Source of the DNA: Maricaulis sp947259345
Lineage (GTDB): Bacteria; Pseudomonadota; Alphaproteobacteria; Caulobacterales; Maricaulaceae
Direction: 5' to 3'
Length of the DNA stretch: 64,000 nt
Assembly: GCA_965217205.1 (NCBI GenBank)
Contig: OZ244254.1
Coordinates: 1,984,001-2,048,000 of the forward strand
Shown here: positions 8,336 through 18,800 of the stretch, one piece after another
How positions within the stretch are numbered: the first letter of the stretch is position 1
How the letters are laid out: each line of letters starts with the position of its first letter
Notes under the pieces: model-generated
The model's input: only the letters and a program-made list of their open reading frames with translations
What the model was told of the DNA's origin: nothing
The model's database searches: none
Made by a program: the position numbers and the translations under genes

Positions 8336-10594
8336 ATGTCTGTTCGCCTTGTCAGCTTTCTGGCTGCCGCTACCGCCCTCGCCGCCTGCCAGCCCGCCAG
8401 CGAAGCCCCGGTCGAAGCGACCGAAACGACCGAGCCCGCCCTCACGATCGAGCGGATATATGCCAGCCCGTCCCTGTCCGGCGCCACGCCACGCTCGCTG
8501 ACCTTCTCTCCGGACGGATCCCGCGTGACTTTCCTGAGGGCCAAGGAAGACGATGCCAGCGTGCTCGATCTGTGGGCGATGGATATTGATGGCGGCGAGC
8601 CCTACCGACTGGTCGACAGCCAGGTCCTGGCCCCGGACGAACGCGAGCTGACCGAAGCGGAACGCCAGTTGCGCGAACGCGCCCGCATCTCCGCGACCGG
8701 GATCGTGCGCTATGACTGGGACAGCCAGGGCGACGCCATCCTGGTGCCGCTGGATGGTGACGTTTTCCATGTTGATGTCGAGACCGGCGAAGCCCGCCGC
8801 CTGATGGAAACGCCGGAATACGAGACCGATGCCCGCATCTCCCCGCGCGGCAATTTCGTGTCCTTCATCCGCGAGCTGAATCTCTACGTCATCGATCTGG
8901 AAACGGGCGAAGAGACCGCGATCACCACACAAGGCGGCGATCTGGTCTCCTTCGGCATGGCCGAATTTGTCGCCCAGGAGGAACTCGGTCGCCGCACCGG
9001 CTATTGGTGGTCACCGGACGAGCAATACATCGCGCTCGCCCGCGTCGATGAAAGCCCGGTCGACAATATCCAGCGCATGGAAATCGCCGCCGACGGCTCG
9101 GCCCAGGTGGTCGATCAACGCTATCCGCGCGCCGGCACAGACAATGCGACGGTCGAGCTCTTCATCGCCGAGCGCGCCACCGGCACGCGTCGCCAGGTCG
9201 AGCTGGCGGAGACGGACGACATCTATCTGGCCCGGGTCAATTGGGCCTCCGACAGCGCCACCGCCTATATCCAGGTGCTCAACCGGATGCAGAATGAGCT
9301 GACCATCCTGGCCGCCGATCCGGCCAGCGGCGAAGCCTCGCCCTGGCTGGTGGAGAGCACGGATGTCTGGATCAATCTGACCAATGATTTCCGCGCCCTC
9401 GCCGATGGCAGCGTGTTGTGGACCAGCGAGGACACGCCCGGCGGTTTCCGCCATATCCAGCACCGTGCCAGCGATGGCAGCCTGATCACGCAGGTCACGT
9501 CCGGCGAATGGGTGGTCGACCATGTCGACGCCATCGATCGCGAGGCCGGCCTGGTCTATTTCACCGGCTGGATCGAGACCCCGCTGGAGCGCCATGTCTA
9601 TTCCGTGCCGCTGGACGGCTCGGCCGCCCCGACGCGGATCACATCCGGCCAGGGTCGCTGGTCAGCGACTTTCGGGCGCGATGCGACGAGTTTTATCGGC
9701 ACATATTCCGATCCGGAGACCCCGACCCAGACCGCGCTCTACAGCGTTGATGGCAGCCGCATTCGCTGGATCGAGGAAAACGCCCTCGTGGAGGGACATC
9801 CCTATTTCCCCTATCTGGACGACCACATCACCCCGCAATACGGCACGCTGACCGCCGCTGACGGCACAGAACTGCATTACGAGCTCTTCCTGCCCGCCGA
9901 TTTCGACCCGGACCGGCAATATCCGGCCATTCAGTATCTTTATGGCGGACCGCACAGCCAGCAGGTCCATCGCGGCTGGCAATCCCTGCGCGCGCAGATG
10001 TTTGCCCAGCGCGGCTATGTCTATTTCACCCTCGATAATCGCGGCTCCTGGAATCGCGGACGTCAGTTCGAGGCCCATCTCCAGCGCCGCATGGGCTCGG
10101 TCGAGGTCGAGGACCAGCTGGTCGGGCTGGACTATCTCAAGAGCCTCGACTTCGTTGACGCCGACCGGGTCGGGATCTGGGGCTGGTCCTATGGCGGCTA
10201 CATGACGCTGATGACCACGCTGCAGGCACCGGGCGCCTACGCCGCCGGGGTCGCCGGTGCGCCGGTCACCGACTGGACGCTCTATGACACCGCCTATACC
10301 GAGCGCTACATGGATCATCCGGACGCGAATTTCGAAGGCTATGAAGCCGCCTCCGTCTTTGCCCATCTGGACAATTACGAGACCCCCCTCCTCCTGATCC
10401 ACGGCATGGCCGACGACAATGTCATTTTCGCCAATTCAGTACGGCTGTACTCGGAACTCCAGCAGCAACGCGCCGATTTCGAGATGATGACCTATCCCGG
10501 CCAGCGCCACGGCGTGCGCGGCGAGGACCGCTCGGTGCATTTGTGGACGATGGTGGTGGAGTATTTTGACCGCAAGCTGAAGGACGGGGAATAG
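8336..10594 (+). CDS. S9-family dipeptidyl peptidase IV-like lipoprotein
   Basis: 752 residues. The start is preceded by GGGGAG at 5 bases. The signal ends in the lipobox LAAC, so the enzyme is probably anchored in the envelope. Residues ~40-480 form the DPP IV-type beta-propeller (SWSPDE-like repeats, FVAQEELGRRTGYWWSPD). The alpha/beta hydrolase domain carries Ser618 in GWSYGGYMT, Asp693 in ADDNVIF and His725 in QRHGVRG, matching the S9B triad. Expected activity: release of Xaa-Pro dipeptides from peptides in the periplasm, for protein scavenging. It ends 5 bp from the convergent YgjP-like gene. Confidence 0.93.
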   Translation: MSVRLVSFLAAATALAACQPASEAPVEATETTEPALTIERIYASPSLSGATPRSLTFSPDGSRVTFLRAKEDDASVLDLWAMDIDGGEPYRLVDSQVLAPDERELTEAERQLRERARISATGIVRYDWDSQGDAILVPLDGDVFHVDVETGEARRLMETPEYETDARISPRGNFVSFIRELNLYVIDLETGEETAITTQGGDLVSFGMAEFVAQEELGRRTGYWWSPDEQYIALARVDESPVDNIQRMEIAADGSAQVVDQRYPRAGTDNATVELFIAERATGTRRQVELAETDDIYLARVNWASDSATAYIQVLNRMQNELTILAADPASGEASPWLVESTDVWINLTNDFRALADGSVLWTSEDTPGGFRHIQHRASDGSLITQVTSGEWVVDHVDAIDREAGLVYFTGWIETPLERHVYSVPLDGSAAPTRITSGQGRWSATFGRDATSFIGTYSDPETPTQTALYSVDGSRIRWIEENALVEGHPYFPYLDDHITPQYGTLTAADGTELHYELFLPADFDPDRQYPAIQYLYGGPHSQQVHRGWQSLRAQMFAQRGYVYFTLDNRGSWNRGRQFEAHLQRRMGSVEVEDQLVGLDYLKSLDFVDADRVGIWGWSYGGYMTLMTTLQAPGAYAAGVAGAPVTDWTLYDTAYTERYMDHPDANFEGYEAASVFAHLDNYETPLLLIHGMADDNVIFANSVRLYSELQQQRADFEMMTYPGQRHGVRGEDRSVHLWTMVVEYFDRKLKDGE

Positions 10595-10598
10595 ATCC

Positions 10599-11321
10599 CT
10601 AGAACACCACCCAGCGATCGGCCTCGTCGCGCATGCGCTGGCGGCGGGGTTTCCAGTCCGGCATCAGGCTCTCCACCACACGCCAATATGCGGGAGAGTG
10701 ATTGGGCTCGACCAGATGGGCGGCCTCGTGGGCGCAGACATAGTCGATCAGGTCTTCGGGAAAGCCCATCAGGCGCCAGTTGAGGCGGATGGTCGCGTCC
10801 GAGGCACACGAGCCCCAGCGCCGTTTCTGGTCACGCACAATGACCTTGCGAACCGGTCGGCCGAGCTGGCTGGCATAGGCCTCGACCTTCGGCGCCATCA
10901 ACACCTCACCCTCACGCTTGTAAAAGCGTTGCAGGGCCTTGGTCAGGGTGCGGGTGCGCAGCTCGCCAGCGAGATCAGGGTCGTGTTTGAGAATAAGAAG
11001 GTCCCCCTCGCGCCGCACCGTGGTGCGCACGCCCTCGCCGCGCAGGTCGAGGGTCAATTCGCCACCGAGCCAGGGCAGGCTGGCCCCGCTCTCCAGGACC
11101 AGGTCCGGCGCCGCCGGGCGGGCGGCCCAGGCATCGAGCTTGGACAGGATCCAGCCGGACTTGGTGACCAGGGCGCGCCGGATTTCGCGGTCTGACGCCC
11201 GCATCGGAGCGGCCACGGCCAGCCCATCACGCGAGATGGTGAAACCAATGGTCCGGCGTCCGGAGCGCTTGAGCGTGAACTCGATCTCGCGGCCATCCAG
11301 ATCGACCGAATACGCGCTCAT
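10599..11321 (-). CDS. YgjP/DUF45-type zinc metallopeptidase
   Basis: 240 residues. The SprT/YgjP-like HExxH motif is HEAAH (His198, Glu199, His202), and a third ligand His208 lies in EPNHSPAYW. The conserved block RRWGSCASDATIRLNWRL precedes it, as usual in this family. The start is preceded by AAGGGGAT. It sits 30 bp downstream of msrC on the same strand, so the two may be co-transcribed. The substrate of this family is not known to me. Confidence 0.85.
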   Translation of the reverse strand: MSAYSVDLDGREIEFTLKRSGRRTIGFTISRDGLAVAAPMRASDREIRRALVTKSGWILSKLDAWAARPAAPDLVLESGASLPWLGGELTLDLRGEGVRTTVRREGDLLILKHDPDLAGELRTRTLTKALQRFYKREGEVLMAPKVEAYASQLGRPVRKVIVRDQKRRWGSCASDATIRLNWRLMGFPEDLIDYVCAHEAAHLVEPNHSPAYWRVVESLMPDWKPRRQRMRDEADRWVVF

Positions 11322-11351
11322 GCCGCCATCCCCTTGGTCCCGCTGCGTCGA

Positions 11352-11825
11352 TCAGGCGATCGTCAGCAACTCGCCACAGATCGCTTCCAGACCGGCCTGG
11401 TCATCCGTGTCGAAGGCGCCGAACTCGGTGGAGTCGATATCCAGTACGGCGACCAGCTTACCGTCAGCATCGCGCACCGGCACGACAATCTCCGAATTGG
11501 AGCGGCTGTCGCAGGCGATATGGCCCGGGAAGGCGTGGACGTCGGCGACCAGCTGCGTCTCGCCGGTCGCGGCGGCGGCGCCGCAGACACCCTTGCCGAA
11601 GGGAATGCGCAGACAGCCCATCGTGCCCTGATAGGGGCCGACCACGAGCTCTTGCGGTTTGGCCGGATCGACCTCGTAAAAGCCGGTCCAGAAGAAGCGC
11701 TCACCGAACATCTCGCGCAGCAGACAGCTGGCCGTCGCGAAACGGGCGGTACGACTGGTCTCGCCGGCGATCACCGCGGCGATCTGCTTGCGCACATCTT
11801 CATAGAGCTCGGCCTTGCTGGTCAT
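11352..11825 (-). CDS. msrC: Free methionine-(R)-sulfoxide reductase (GAF domain)
   Basis: 157 residues forming a single GAF domain. The three cysteines typical of fRMsr are Cys71 (GCLRIPFGKG), Cys81 (GVCGAA) and Cys105 (HIACDSRSNSE). Their spacings (10 and 24) equal those of E. coli MsrC (Cys84/94/118). The enzyme reduces free Met-R-SO in the cytoplasm using thioredoxin. It lies between the SDH protease and the YgjP-like gene, all on the minus strand. Confidence 0.92.
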   Translation of the reverse strand: MTSKAELYEDVRKQIAAVIAGETSRTARFATASCLLREMFGERFFWTGFYEVDPAKPQELVVGPYQGTMGCLRIPFGKGVCGAAAATGETQLVADVHAFPGHIACDSRSNSEIVVPVRDADGKLVAVLDIDSTEFGAFDTDDQAGLEAICGELLTIA

Positions 11826-11903
11826 GACATCATCCCTTGCTGATCGCCGGGAAGATCAGTGCGCGGCCGGGTCGGTTCAAGAGGGCTTGGCAGCGCCGCT
11901 CGC

Positions 11904-12953
11904 TCAAAGGCGCACATTGCCACGCAGCGACTGGCGAATGGCCCGCTCGATCGCCTGCTCGGCCTCATCGCCCTTGCCCTCGCTCGGCCCGTCCTCGCTT
12001 TCCATGCGCCGCGCCTCGAATTCGAGCCGCGTGTGGATCATGCGGATGCGGGCATCGACCAGGCCGTAGATCAGTTCCGGGATCTTGGTCGAGACATTCA
12101 TCCCCAATTCCTTCGCATCCTTGGGCGTGATGGCCTGGCTGTGCGAGAGGGTCCCGGCGGAGAGCGTATCGGCGATGTGGTGCTCGGGCTTGCCCTCGGC
12201 CTTGTGCACATCATTGACAATGTCGCGGGCCACCTGGCCGGCATAGCGATCATATTTTTCCGCTTCATGGGCCAGCATGACCAGCACGTCCTGGGTCGCC
12301 AGCGGCCCTTTCTGGGCCAAGAGTTCCTTGTAGGCTTCAGTGGGAAAGCCGCCATATATAGTATCGATCGGCCCCAGAGAGGCGGTCGGGTCCATGACGA
12401 TCTTGTCGGCTGACAGGGCGATCATCGTGCCGCCGGACATGGCGACATAGGGCACATAGGCGACCACACGCGGGTCGCGCTTGGGATTGTAATGCCCCTT
12501 GCCCTTGGACAGATGCTGCTTGATCGCCAGCGCAATCATGTGGGCCGGTCGGGCATAACCGCCAAGCGTGTGCAGCACGACCACGATCTTCGCCCGCGGA
12601 TTGGCCTGGCGGATCGAGGCCACGGCTTCGAAGGCCTCGTCAAAGGCGATCTGCTGCTGGGCGCTGTCGCGGCCAACGAAATCATCGCCGAGGTCATGGA
12701 TGAGATCGATCAGGACCGTATTCCCGCTCTCGATCTTCTTGCGGTATTTCTCGTAATCCTTTTTGGCGTCCTCATAGCGCGCTGCCCGCTTGCGCCGCAG
12801 CTTGTAGACCTGACGCTCATCGGACACGGCCCGCTGTCGATTGAGATGCATGGAGATGGCGCTGATCGCGAGGATCAGGACAAACAGCCCGGCCCCGGCC
12901 ACGCCGTAGAGCACAGTATTGTCCACGCCTTCGATCACACCCACCCCCAACAC
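11904..12953 (-). CDS. SDH-family Clp-fold serine proteinase, membrane-anchored
   Basis: Up to 349 residues. The start is uncertain: GTG codons at 12953, 12944 and 12938 are all in frame, and the GGGGG tract favours one of the latter two. An N-terminal transmembrane helix (~17-36) precedes a basic coiled-coil stretch and a ClpP/SppA-like fold. The core motifs are VVLHTLGGYARPAHMIA and VPYVAMSGGTMIALSADKIVMDP, with Ser173 as the likely nucleophile, then SLGPIDTIYGG. The SDH group (Ser-Asp-His) is related to S49 signal peptide peptidases. Expected role: proteolysis at the inner face of the cytoplasmic membrane. Confidence 0.85.
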   Translation of the reverse strand: MLGVGVIEGVDNTVLYGVAGAGLFVLILAISAISMHLNRQRAVSDERQVYKLRRKRAARYEDAKKDYEKYRKKIESGNTVLIDLIHDLGDDFVGRDSAQQQIAFDEAFEAVASIRQANPRAKIVVVLHTLGGYARPAHMIALAIKQHLSKGKGHYNPKRDPRVVAYVPYVAMSGGTMIALSADKIVMDPTASLGPIDTIYGGFPTEAYKELLAQKGPLATQDVLVMLAHEAEKYDRYAGQVARDIVNDVHKAEGKPEHHIADTLSAGTLSHSQAITPKDAKELGMNVSTKIPELIYGLVDARIRMIHTRLEFEARRMESEDGPSEGKGDEAEQAIERAIRQSLRGNVRL

Positions 12954-13066
12954 ACACGACGCCCGGCGCGGATATTAACCAAACGCTAACAGAGCGGACA
13001 AGCACAACCGCAACGCCAAAGGTCAATCAGACGCGACGTGTCGCGAATGGCACATGGAGGCAAGGC

Positions 13067-13969
13067 TCAGTTCAGCGCCCCGGACGTCGCAGACGGCGCC
13101 GATCGGCCCGTCATCTGGCGCTCCTCGACCAGCTGGTTGAGGAGGCCGGCAAGGCGCACGCCACCTTGTTTCAGGCGCTGCAGCGAGACCGGCAGATTAC
13201 GCTCATAATAGGCGTCGCCCGGCTCGATCGGCGCTTCAGCATTGGCCCAGTAATAGGCAAAGCCGCGCGAGCGGACGATGTCATGGCTCTCCTGGGCCCA
13301 CTCGATGGGTGCCAGGGGCGTGTAGACATCGACGCCATTGAGCGGGATGTCCGCGGCCAGCGCTTCGACCAGCTGCGCCCAACGGTCTGCTTCATCCAGA
13401 TAGGGCCAGGTCTCAGCCATGTAGTCGAGCAGGATTTCGCTGTCCCAGACACGGTGGAGATTGGTGTGACGCTCGCCGCGCCAGAGCACATCAATCGTAT
13501 TGCCCCCGAGATCACCTTCGATGGAGACGTGAAGGGGCTGGTGGATATCGCCCATCCAGTGAGCGAGGAATTTCAGGGCTTCCAGCCGATCCGCGTCCGA
13601 GCGGGAGCGATCGGCAAAAATGCCGGCATGCAGATCAATGGCGGAGGTGATGCAACCATCCTCGGCGCAATCCTCGGCATCGACCTGCGGGTCCTCTCGG
13701 TCCTGATTGATATAGTGCCAGGGCGCAGTGTGGCGGTGGCTCGTGCGCCGGACCTCGTCTGCCCAGGAGCAGACATCGCGGAAATTCTCGAATTGCTGAT
13801 CCAGCGCGACCAGACGGTCAATTTCGGTGCGGGTCTCGTCAGAGAGGTAGCGATAGGCAAGATCGCAGACGATGCGGTGACCATCGCGTCCGTAAGCTTC
13901 GGCCGGTGCCGGCATCACGATCAGGGACAACAGGCCCGTGACGGCCAGGGTACGCAGGAACAAGGTCAT
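13067..13969 (-). CDS. Secreted S1/P1-type nuclease
   Basis: 300 residues. A signal peptide (1-25, ending AEA) gives a mature N-terminus YGRDGH. The family's zinc ligands are visible in YGRDGHRIV, SWADEVR, HTAPWHYIN, HWMGDIHQPLH and GGNTIDVLWRGERHTNLHRVWDS. P1/S1 enzymes normally begin with Trp, whose amino group binds zinc; here the first residue is Tyr26. Expected activity: zinc-dependent cleavage of single-stranded nucleic acid, with phosphate or nucleotide scavenging outside the cytoplasm. Confidence 0.9.
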   Translation of the reverse strand: MTLFLRTLAVTGLLSLIVMPAPAEAYGRDGHRIVCDLAYRYLSDETRTEIDRLVALDQQFENFRDVCSWADEVRRTSHRHTAPWHYINQDREDPQVDAEDCAEDGCITSAIDLHAGIFADRSRSDADRLEALKFLAHWMGDIHQPLHVSIEGDLGGNTIDVLWRGERHTNLHRVWDSEILLDYMAETWPYLDEADRWAQLVEALAADIPLNGVDVYTPLAPIEWAQESHDIVRSRGFAYYWANAEAPIEPGDAYYERNLPVSLQRLKQGGVRLAGLLNQLVEERQMTGRSAPSATSGALN

Positions 13970-14167
13970 GAAGCTCTCCGATCGGATGGCACCCGCCCGG
14001 TGCCTGCCCCGGTCTCTAGAAGAGCCGCCGCCGCCCCTCCACTAGTCAGGGCGGGCATCATTTGAAAACCGCAACCCCCGGTCGCAAAACGGAGAATTTT
14101 AATGTTGGCCTCGGTGCCAGCGCGCCCGTCAGGCCAAGCTGCGAGTCTGGACAAGCGACCGAAACTA

Positions 14168-14212
14168 TACCGTCTGGACGGTATTGACTGTACCGTCTGG
14201 ACGGTTTATGTG
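14168..14212 (+). promoter_or_regulatory. Promoter with two TetR-type operators for the RND efflux operon
   Basis: Two copies of TACCGTCTGGACGGTA lie at 14168-14183 (perfect 7-bp arms) and 14191-14206 (last base T), centres 23 bp apart. The -35 TTGACT (14184-14189) lies between them, and the second operator fills the 17-bp spacer before the -10 TATGTG (14207-14212). The tetR start is at 14239. A bound repressor would occlude RNA polymerase. Confidence 0.8.
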
Positions 14213-14238
14213 CAGCGCACAATAATCTGGATTTCCCG

Positions 14239-14790
14239 ATGCCGCCCAACAAGCCCTCAACTCGCGACACCATCCTCGACGCCGCCGAAACCGTGGTCGC
14301 CCGTGACGGATCGCGCCGCCTGACGATCGATGCGGTCGCTGCGGAGGCGAGCGTCTCCAAGGGCGGGGTCCTGTATCATTTCCCCAACAAGATCGCCCTG
14401 CTGACCGGGATGGTCGAACGGATGATGAGCGAGATCGGCGACGAGATCGCCCGTGCCGAGACCCGGGCCCGCGACGCCGGCAAGCCGCCTTTGGTGGAGG
14501 TCTTTGCCAGCATGTTTGATCGTTCGGAAAGCCAGAACGGATTGTCGACCGCGTTGCTGGCCGCCTCCGCCGAACATCCCGAACTGCTCGACCCGGCGCG
14601 GGAAATCCTTTCGACCACATTCCAGCGCCTGGCCGAAGAGACACCCGACCCGGTCGCCGCGCATATCCTGATGCTGGCCATGGACGGGCTGAAACTCTCC
14701 GTCCTGCTGGACTTCAACCATATTCCCGATCACCAGTTCCAGCCGATCCGCGATCGCCTGTTGAGCATGGCCCGCGAGCTTTACGCATGA
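14239..14790 (+). CDS. TetR-family repressor of the efflux operon
   Basis: 183 residues. The N-terminal HTH is TRDTILDAAETVVARDG...TIDAVAAEASVSKGGVLYHFPNK. The C-terminal half resembles the TetR_C group found with RND pumps. It is first in a three-gene operon: its stop overlaps the adaptor start by 4 bp (ATGA), and the adaptor overlaps the pump the same way. Paired operators at the promoter point to autoregulation of the whole operon. The inducer is unknown. Confidence 0.9.
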   Translation: MPPNKPSTRDTILDAAETVVARDGSRRLTIDAVAAEASVSKGGVLYHFPNKIALLTGMVERMMSEIGDEIARAETRARDAGKPPLVEVFASMFDRSESQNGLSTALLAASAEHPELLDPAREILSTTFQRLAEETPDPVAAHILMLAMDGLKLSVLLDFNHIPDHQFQPIRDRLLSMARELYA

Positions 14791-15863
14791 CCCGTCTTTC
14801 CTGGCTCCCGGCCCTGACCGCAGCCCTCATCCTCGCATCCTGCGCGGACGACACCCCCACGCCACCGGCCCAGCCACGCCTTGTCCAACTCGCTGAGGTC
14901 ACGGCGGAAAATGGCGAGACACGGCATGAATTCGTCGGCCGGGTCGAGGCCCGGCTGAGTGTCGACATGGCCTTCCAGGTCAGCGGGCAGCTGGCCGAGC
15001 TTCCGCTCAATGAAGGCGTGTTGATCGAACAGGGCACGCTGGTCGCCGCGCTCGACGCGGAAGACTTCGAACGTGCCGCCCGTGAAGCGCGAGTCCAACT
15101 GCAGCAGGCCAATAGCGAGCTGGAACGCCAGCGCACGCTGCACGAACGCGGCATCGCCTCGCAGGCGGCCCTCGACAGCGCCCAGACCAATTATGATCTG
15201 CGCGAGGTGGCCCTGCAGACCGCCCGCCGCAATCTGGGCTATGCCACCCTCACCGCCCCCTTTGACGCCCTGGTCAGCCGACGTTTGGTGGACAATTTCA
15301 CCATCGTCTCGCCCGGCCAGCCGGTGGTGCGCCTCATGGACGTGTCGGAGCTGCGCGTCTCCATCCCGATCTCCGAAGGCATGGTCGCGACGTTTGACGC
15401 GGATGACCTGGTCTCGCTGGAAGCGGCTTTCTCCTTCCTGCCCGGCCAGACCTTCTCGCTGGTGCCGCGTGAACTGGTCTCCGAGCCGGATGCCGCCTCA
15501 CGCACCTATCGCGCCATTGCTGCCCTGCCCGACAATATCCCCGCCAATATCCTGCCGGGCATGACGGCGACCGTCTTTGCGCAATTCGCCAATGACGCCA
15601 GCGCCCTGACCGGCATGCGGATTCCGCTCGCCGCGGTCAGTGCCGCGCCGGACGGGTCCCAACGGGTCTGGGTCTTCGACGAGACCGCCGGAACGGTATC
15701 TCCCCAATCCATCACGACCGGCGGTTTCGAAGGCGAGACCGTTATTGTCACCGATGGTCTTCGTGCCGGTGATCGTATCGTCACCGCCGGCATCTCCGCG
15801 CTGCATGACGGGATGGCAGTCCGCCCGCTGTCCGACACCGCCCGCTTCGGCACGCCGCAATGA
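14787..15863 (+). CDS. RND efflux periplasmic adaptor (membrane fusion lipoprotein)
   Basis: 358 residues. The lipoprotein signal ends LASC (Cys19). It has the AcrA/MexA layout: half-lipoyl (FVGRVEARLSVDMAFQVSGQL), a hairpin of coiled coil (RAAREARVQLQQANSELERQRTL... , residues ~90-140), the second half-lipoyl (TLTAPFDALVSRR), beta-barrel and membrane-proximal domains. It links the inner-membrane pump encoded next to an outer-membrane channel. No TolC-like gene is in the operon, so a channel encoded elsewhere must be used. Confidence 0.93.
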   Translation: MTRLSWLPALTAALILASCADDTPTPPAQPRLVQLAEVTAENGETRHEFVGRVEARLSVDMAFQVSGQLAELPLNEGVLIEQGTLVAALDAEDFERAAREARVQLQQANSELERQRTLHERGIASQAALDSAQTNYDLREVALQTARRNLGYATLTAPFDALVSRRLVDNFTIVSPGQPVVRLMDVSELRVSIPISEGMVATFDADDLVSLEAAFSFLPGQTFSLVPRELVSEPDAASRTYRAIAALPDNIPANILPGMTATVFAQFANDASALTGMRIPLAAVSAAPDGSQRVWVFDETAGTVSPQSITTGGFEGETVIVTDGLRAGDRIVTAGISALHDGMAVRPLSDTARFGTPQ

Positions 15864-18800
15864 GCAATTCCTCGAGCCCGTCCAGCGCCCTTGCGCGCCT
15901 CTCGATCGAGAAGCCCGTCCTCACCTGGATGGTCATCCTCTTCTGCCTGCTTGGCGGGCTGAGCGGCTTTCTCAATGTCGGCCGGCTGGAAGATCCGGCT
16001 TTCACGATCAAGGAAGCCATCATCTTCACGCCCTATCCCGGGGCGACCGCGGAAGAGGTGGAACAGGAAGTCACCGAGACCCTCGAAATCGCCATCCAGC
16101 AAATGGGCGAGGTCGACGAGATCCGCTCCGAGTCAGCGCCCGGCCTGTCGGAAATCCATGTCACGGTGGACGACACGATCGACAGCGACGACATGCCAGC
16201 GGTGTGGACGCGGCTGCGGGCCAGGGTCCGCGATACCGTCGCCTCGCTGCCGCCCGGGGCTGGCGCGCCGGTCGTCTATGATGATTTCGGTGACACTTAC
16301 GGCATCTTCTACGCCGTCACCGCCGAGGGCTATTCCGATGCCCGCATCCGCGACATTGCCCGCACCCTGCGGCGCGAGCTCCTGACCGTCGAGGACGTCG
16401 CCAAGGTTGCGGTGGACGGCGAGCCGGACGAGCGCATCTATATCGAAATTCCGCAGGAAAACCTGGCGCGCCTGGGTCTGTCCTATTCGGCTTTGCTGGA
16501 GGACCTCGAGCGCGAGAATGCGGTCGTGAGCGCCGGTTCAGCGCCGATGGATGACCGCCTCGTGCGGGTCGAAATTCCCCAGACGCTGGGTGGGATTGAT
16601 GCCATCTCCAACCTGCTGATCACGCCGCGCGGCAGTGACCAGGCCATCCGCCTGTCCGATATTGCCGAGGTGCGCCGCCAGCCGGTCGAGCGTCCCTCCC
16701 AATTCATCTACCACAATAATGCCCGCGCCTTCACGATCGGCGTGGCCGGACTGCCGACTGCCAATATCGTGGATGTCGGCCATGCGGTGGAAGCCCGCCT
16801 GGCGGAATTGGAGTCCAGCCTGCCACTGGGTGTCGAGCTGCACCCGATCTACCAGCAGCACCTGGTCGTCGATGAGGCGATCAATAATTTCCTGCTCAGC
16901 CTCGCCCTGTCGATCGCCATCGTGATCGGGGTGTTGTGCCTCTTCATGGGGTGGCGGGCCGGATTGACCGTGGGCGCCGTCCTCTTCCTGACCGTGTCCG
17001 GGACCATCTTCTTCATGGATATCTTCGCACTGGAGATGGAACGCATCTCGCTGGGCGCGCTGATCATCGCCATGGGCATGCTGGTCGATAATGCCATCGT
17101 CGTCACCGAAGGCATGCTGACCGGCGTGATGCGCGGCCGTCCGCGCATGCAGGCCGCCGAAGAGGCCGTCGCCTCCACCCAATGGCCGCTTCTGGGCGCC
17201 ACGGTGATCGGCATTCTCGCCTTCGCCGGGATCGGCCTGTCGCCGGATGCGACCGGTGAATTCCTGTTCTCGCTCTTTGCGGTGATTGCGATCTCACTGC
17301 TCTTGAGCTGGGTCATTGCCGTCACCGTCGTGCCGATGATCGGTTATCACCTTTTCGCCGCCCAGCGCGCGGCAGCGCAGGCGGCCGGCAAGGCGGATCT
17401 GGATTTCGACAGTCTCTATTCCGGGCGTCTGTTCAATGGCTATCGCGGCCTGCTGACCCTCGCCCTGTCGCGCCGCTGGACGGTGCTGGCCGGGCTGATT
17501 GCGGTGACGCTGGTCTGTTATGTCGGCTTCGGCTCGGTGCGAAACTCCTTCTTTCCGGCGACCAATACGCCAATGTTCTACGTCAATGTGGAACTGCCCG
17601 AGGGCACCGACATCCTGACCACGGATGAGACGATGCGCGAGATTGGCCGCTTCATTGCGGCGCAACCTGAAACCGAGGTGATCGACACATTTGTCGGCGC
17701 CGGTGCGACGCGCTTCATGCTCACTTATTCGGCCGAACAGCCCAATGCCGCCTATGGCCAGGTCATCGTGCGCACACGCGAAATCGACGCCATCCCGGCA
17801 TTGGCCGACCGCATTCTCGCCCATGTCCGCGAGACCCTGCCGGATGTCGACATTCGCGCTGACCGGATCATCTTCGGACCCCCTTCCGGCGCCAAGCTGG
17901 AGGCGCGCTTCTCCGGCCCGGATGCCGATGTCCTGCGCGCCCTCGCAGAGGAAGCGATAACCGTCCTGAGCCGGGATGGCGATGTCATCGATATCCGCAC
18001 CGACTGGCGCAACCGGACGCCGGTCCTGCGCCCGCTCATCATTGAGGAGCGCGCCCAGACGATCGGAGTCACGCGGGAAAATATCGCCAACGCGCTGCGT
18101 TTCGCCACGGTAGGCAGCCAGGTCGGCGTCTATCGCGAAGGCGAAACCCTGATCCCGATCCTGGCCCGGGCGCCGGAGGCGGAGCGATCCGATCCGGACT
18201 ATCTCGACGACCGCTTGGTCTGGAGCCCGCAACAAGCGGCCTATGTCCCGATCAACCAGGTCGTCTCATCCTTCGCCCTGGAATTCGAGGATGTTCTTAT
18301 CCAGCGCCGGGACCGCACGCGCACCATCGCCGTGCGCGCCAATCCGCACCCCTGGGAGACCGCGTCCGAGGGCTTTGCCCGTTTCGCACCGATCATCGAG
18401 GCCATCGACCTGCCGCCGGGCTATTCGATGGAATGGGGCGGCGAGTATGAAGCCTCGGCCGAGGCCAATGCCTCGCTGGGCGGGCAATTGCCGCTGACCT
18501 TCATCGCCATGCTGACCATTTCCTTCCTGCTGTTTGCGAAGGTGCGGCAACCGCTGATCATCTGGGCCGTGGTGCCGATGTCGGTGAATGGTGTGGTGAT
18601 CGGTTTGCTGGCGACCAATGTCGCCTTCTCCTTCACCGCCCTGCTCGGCCTGCTCTCCCTGTCCGGCATGCTGATCAAGAATGCGATCGTGCTGGTCGAC
18701 GAGATCGACATGCGCATTCGCGGCGGCGCCGATCAGGCCGAGGCCGTGCGCGATGGCTCGATCAGCCGCCTGCGGCCGGTCCTGCTGGCGGCAGCGACGA

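Noticed and set aside
8037..8501. 154-codon plus-strand frame upstream of the S9 gene
   Set aside because: It overlaps the terminator and the S9 signal peptide in another frame and ends in low-complexity Pro/Ser/Arg. The RNA reading of this stretch fits better.
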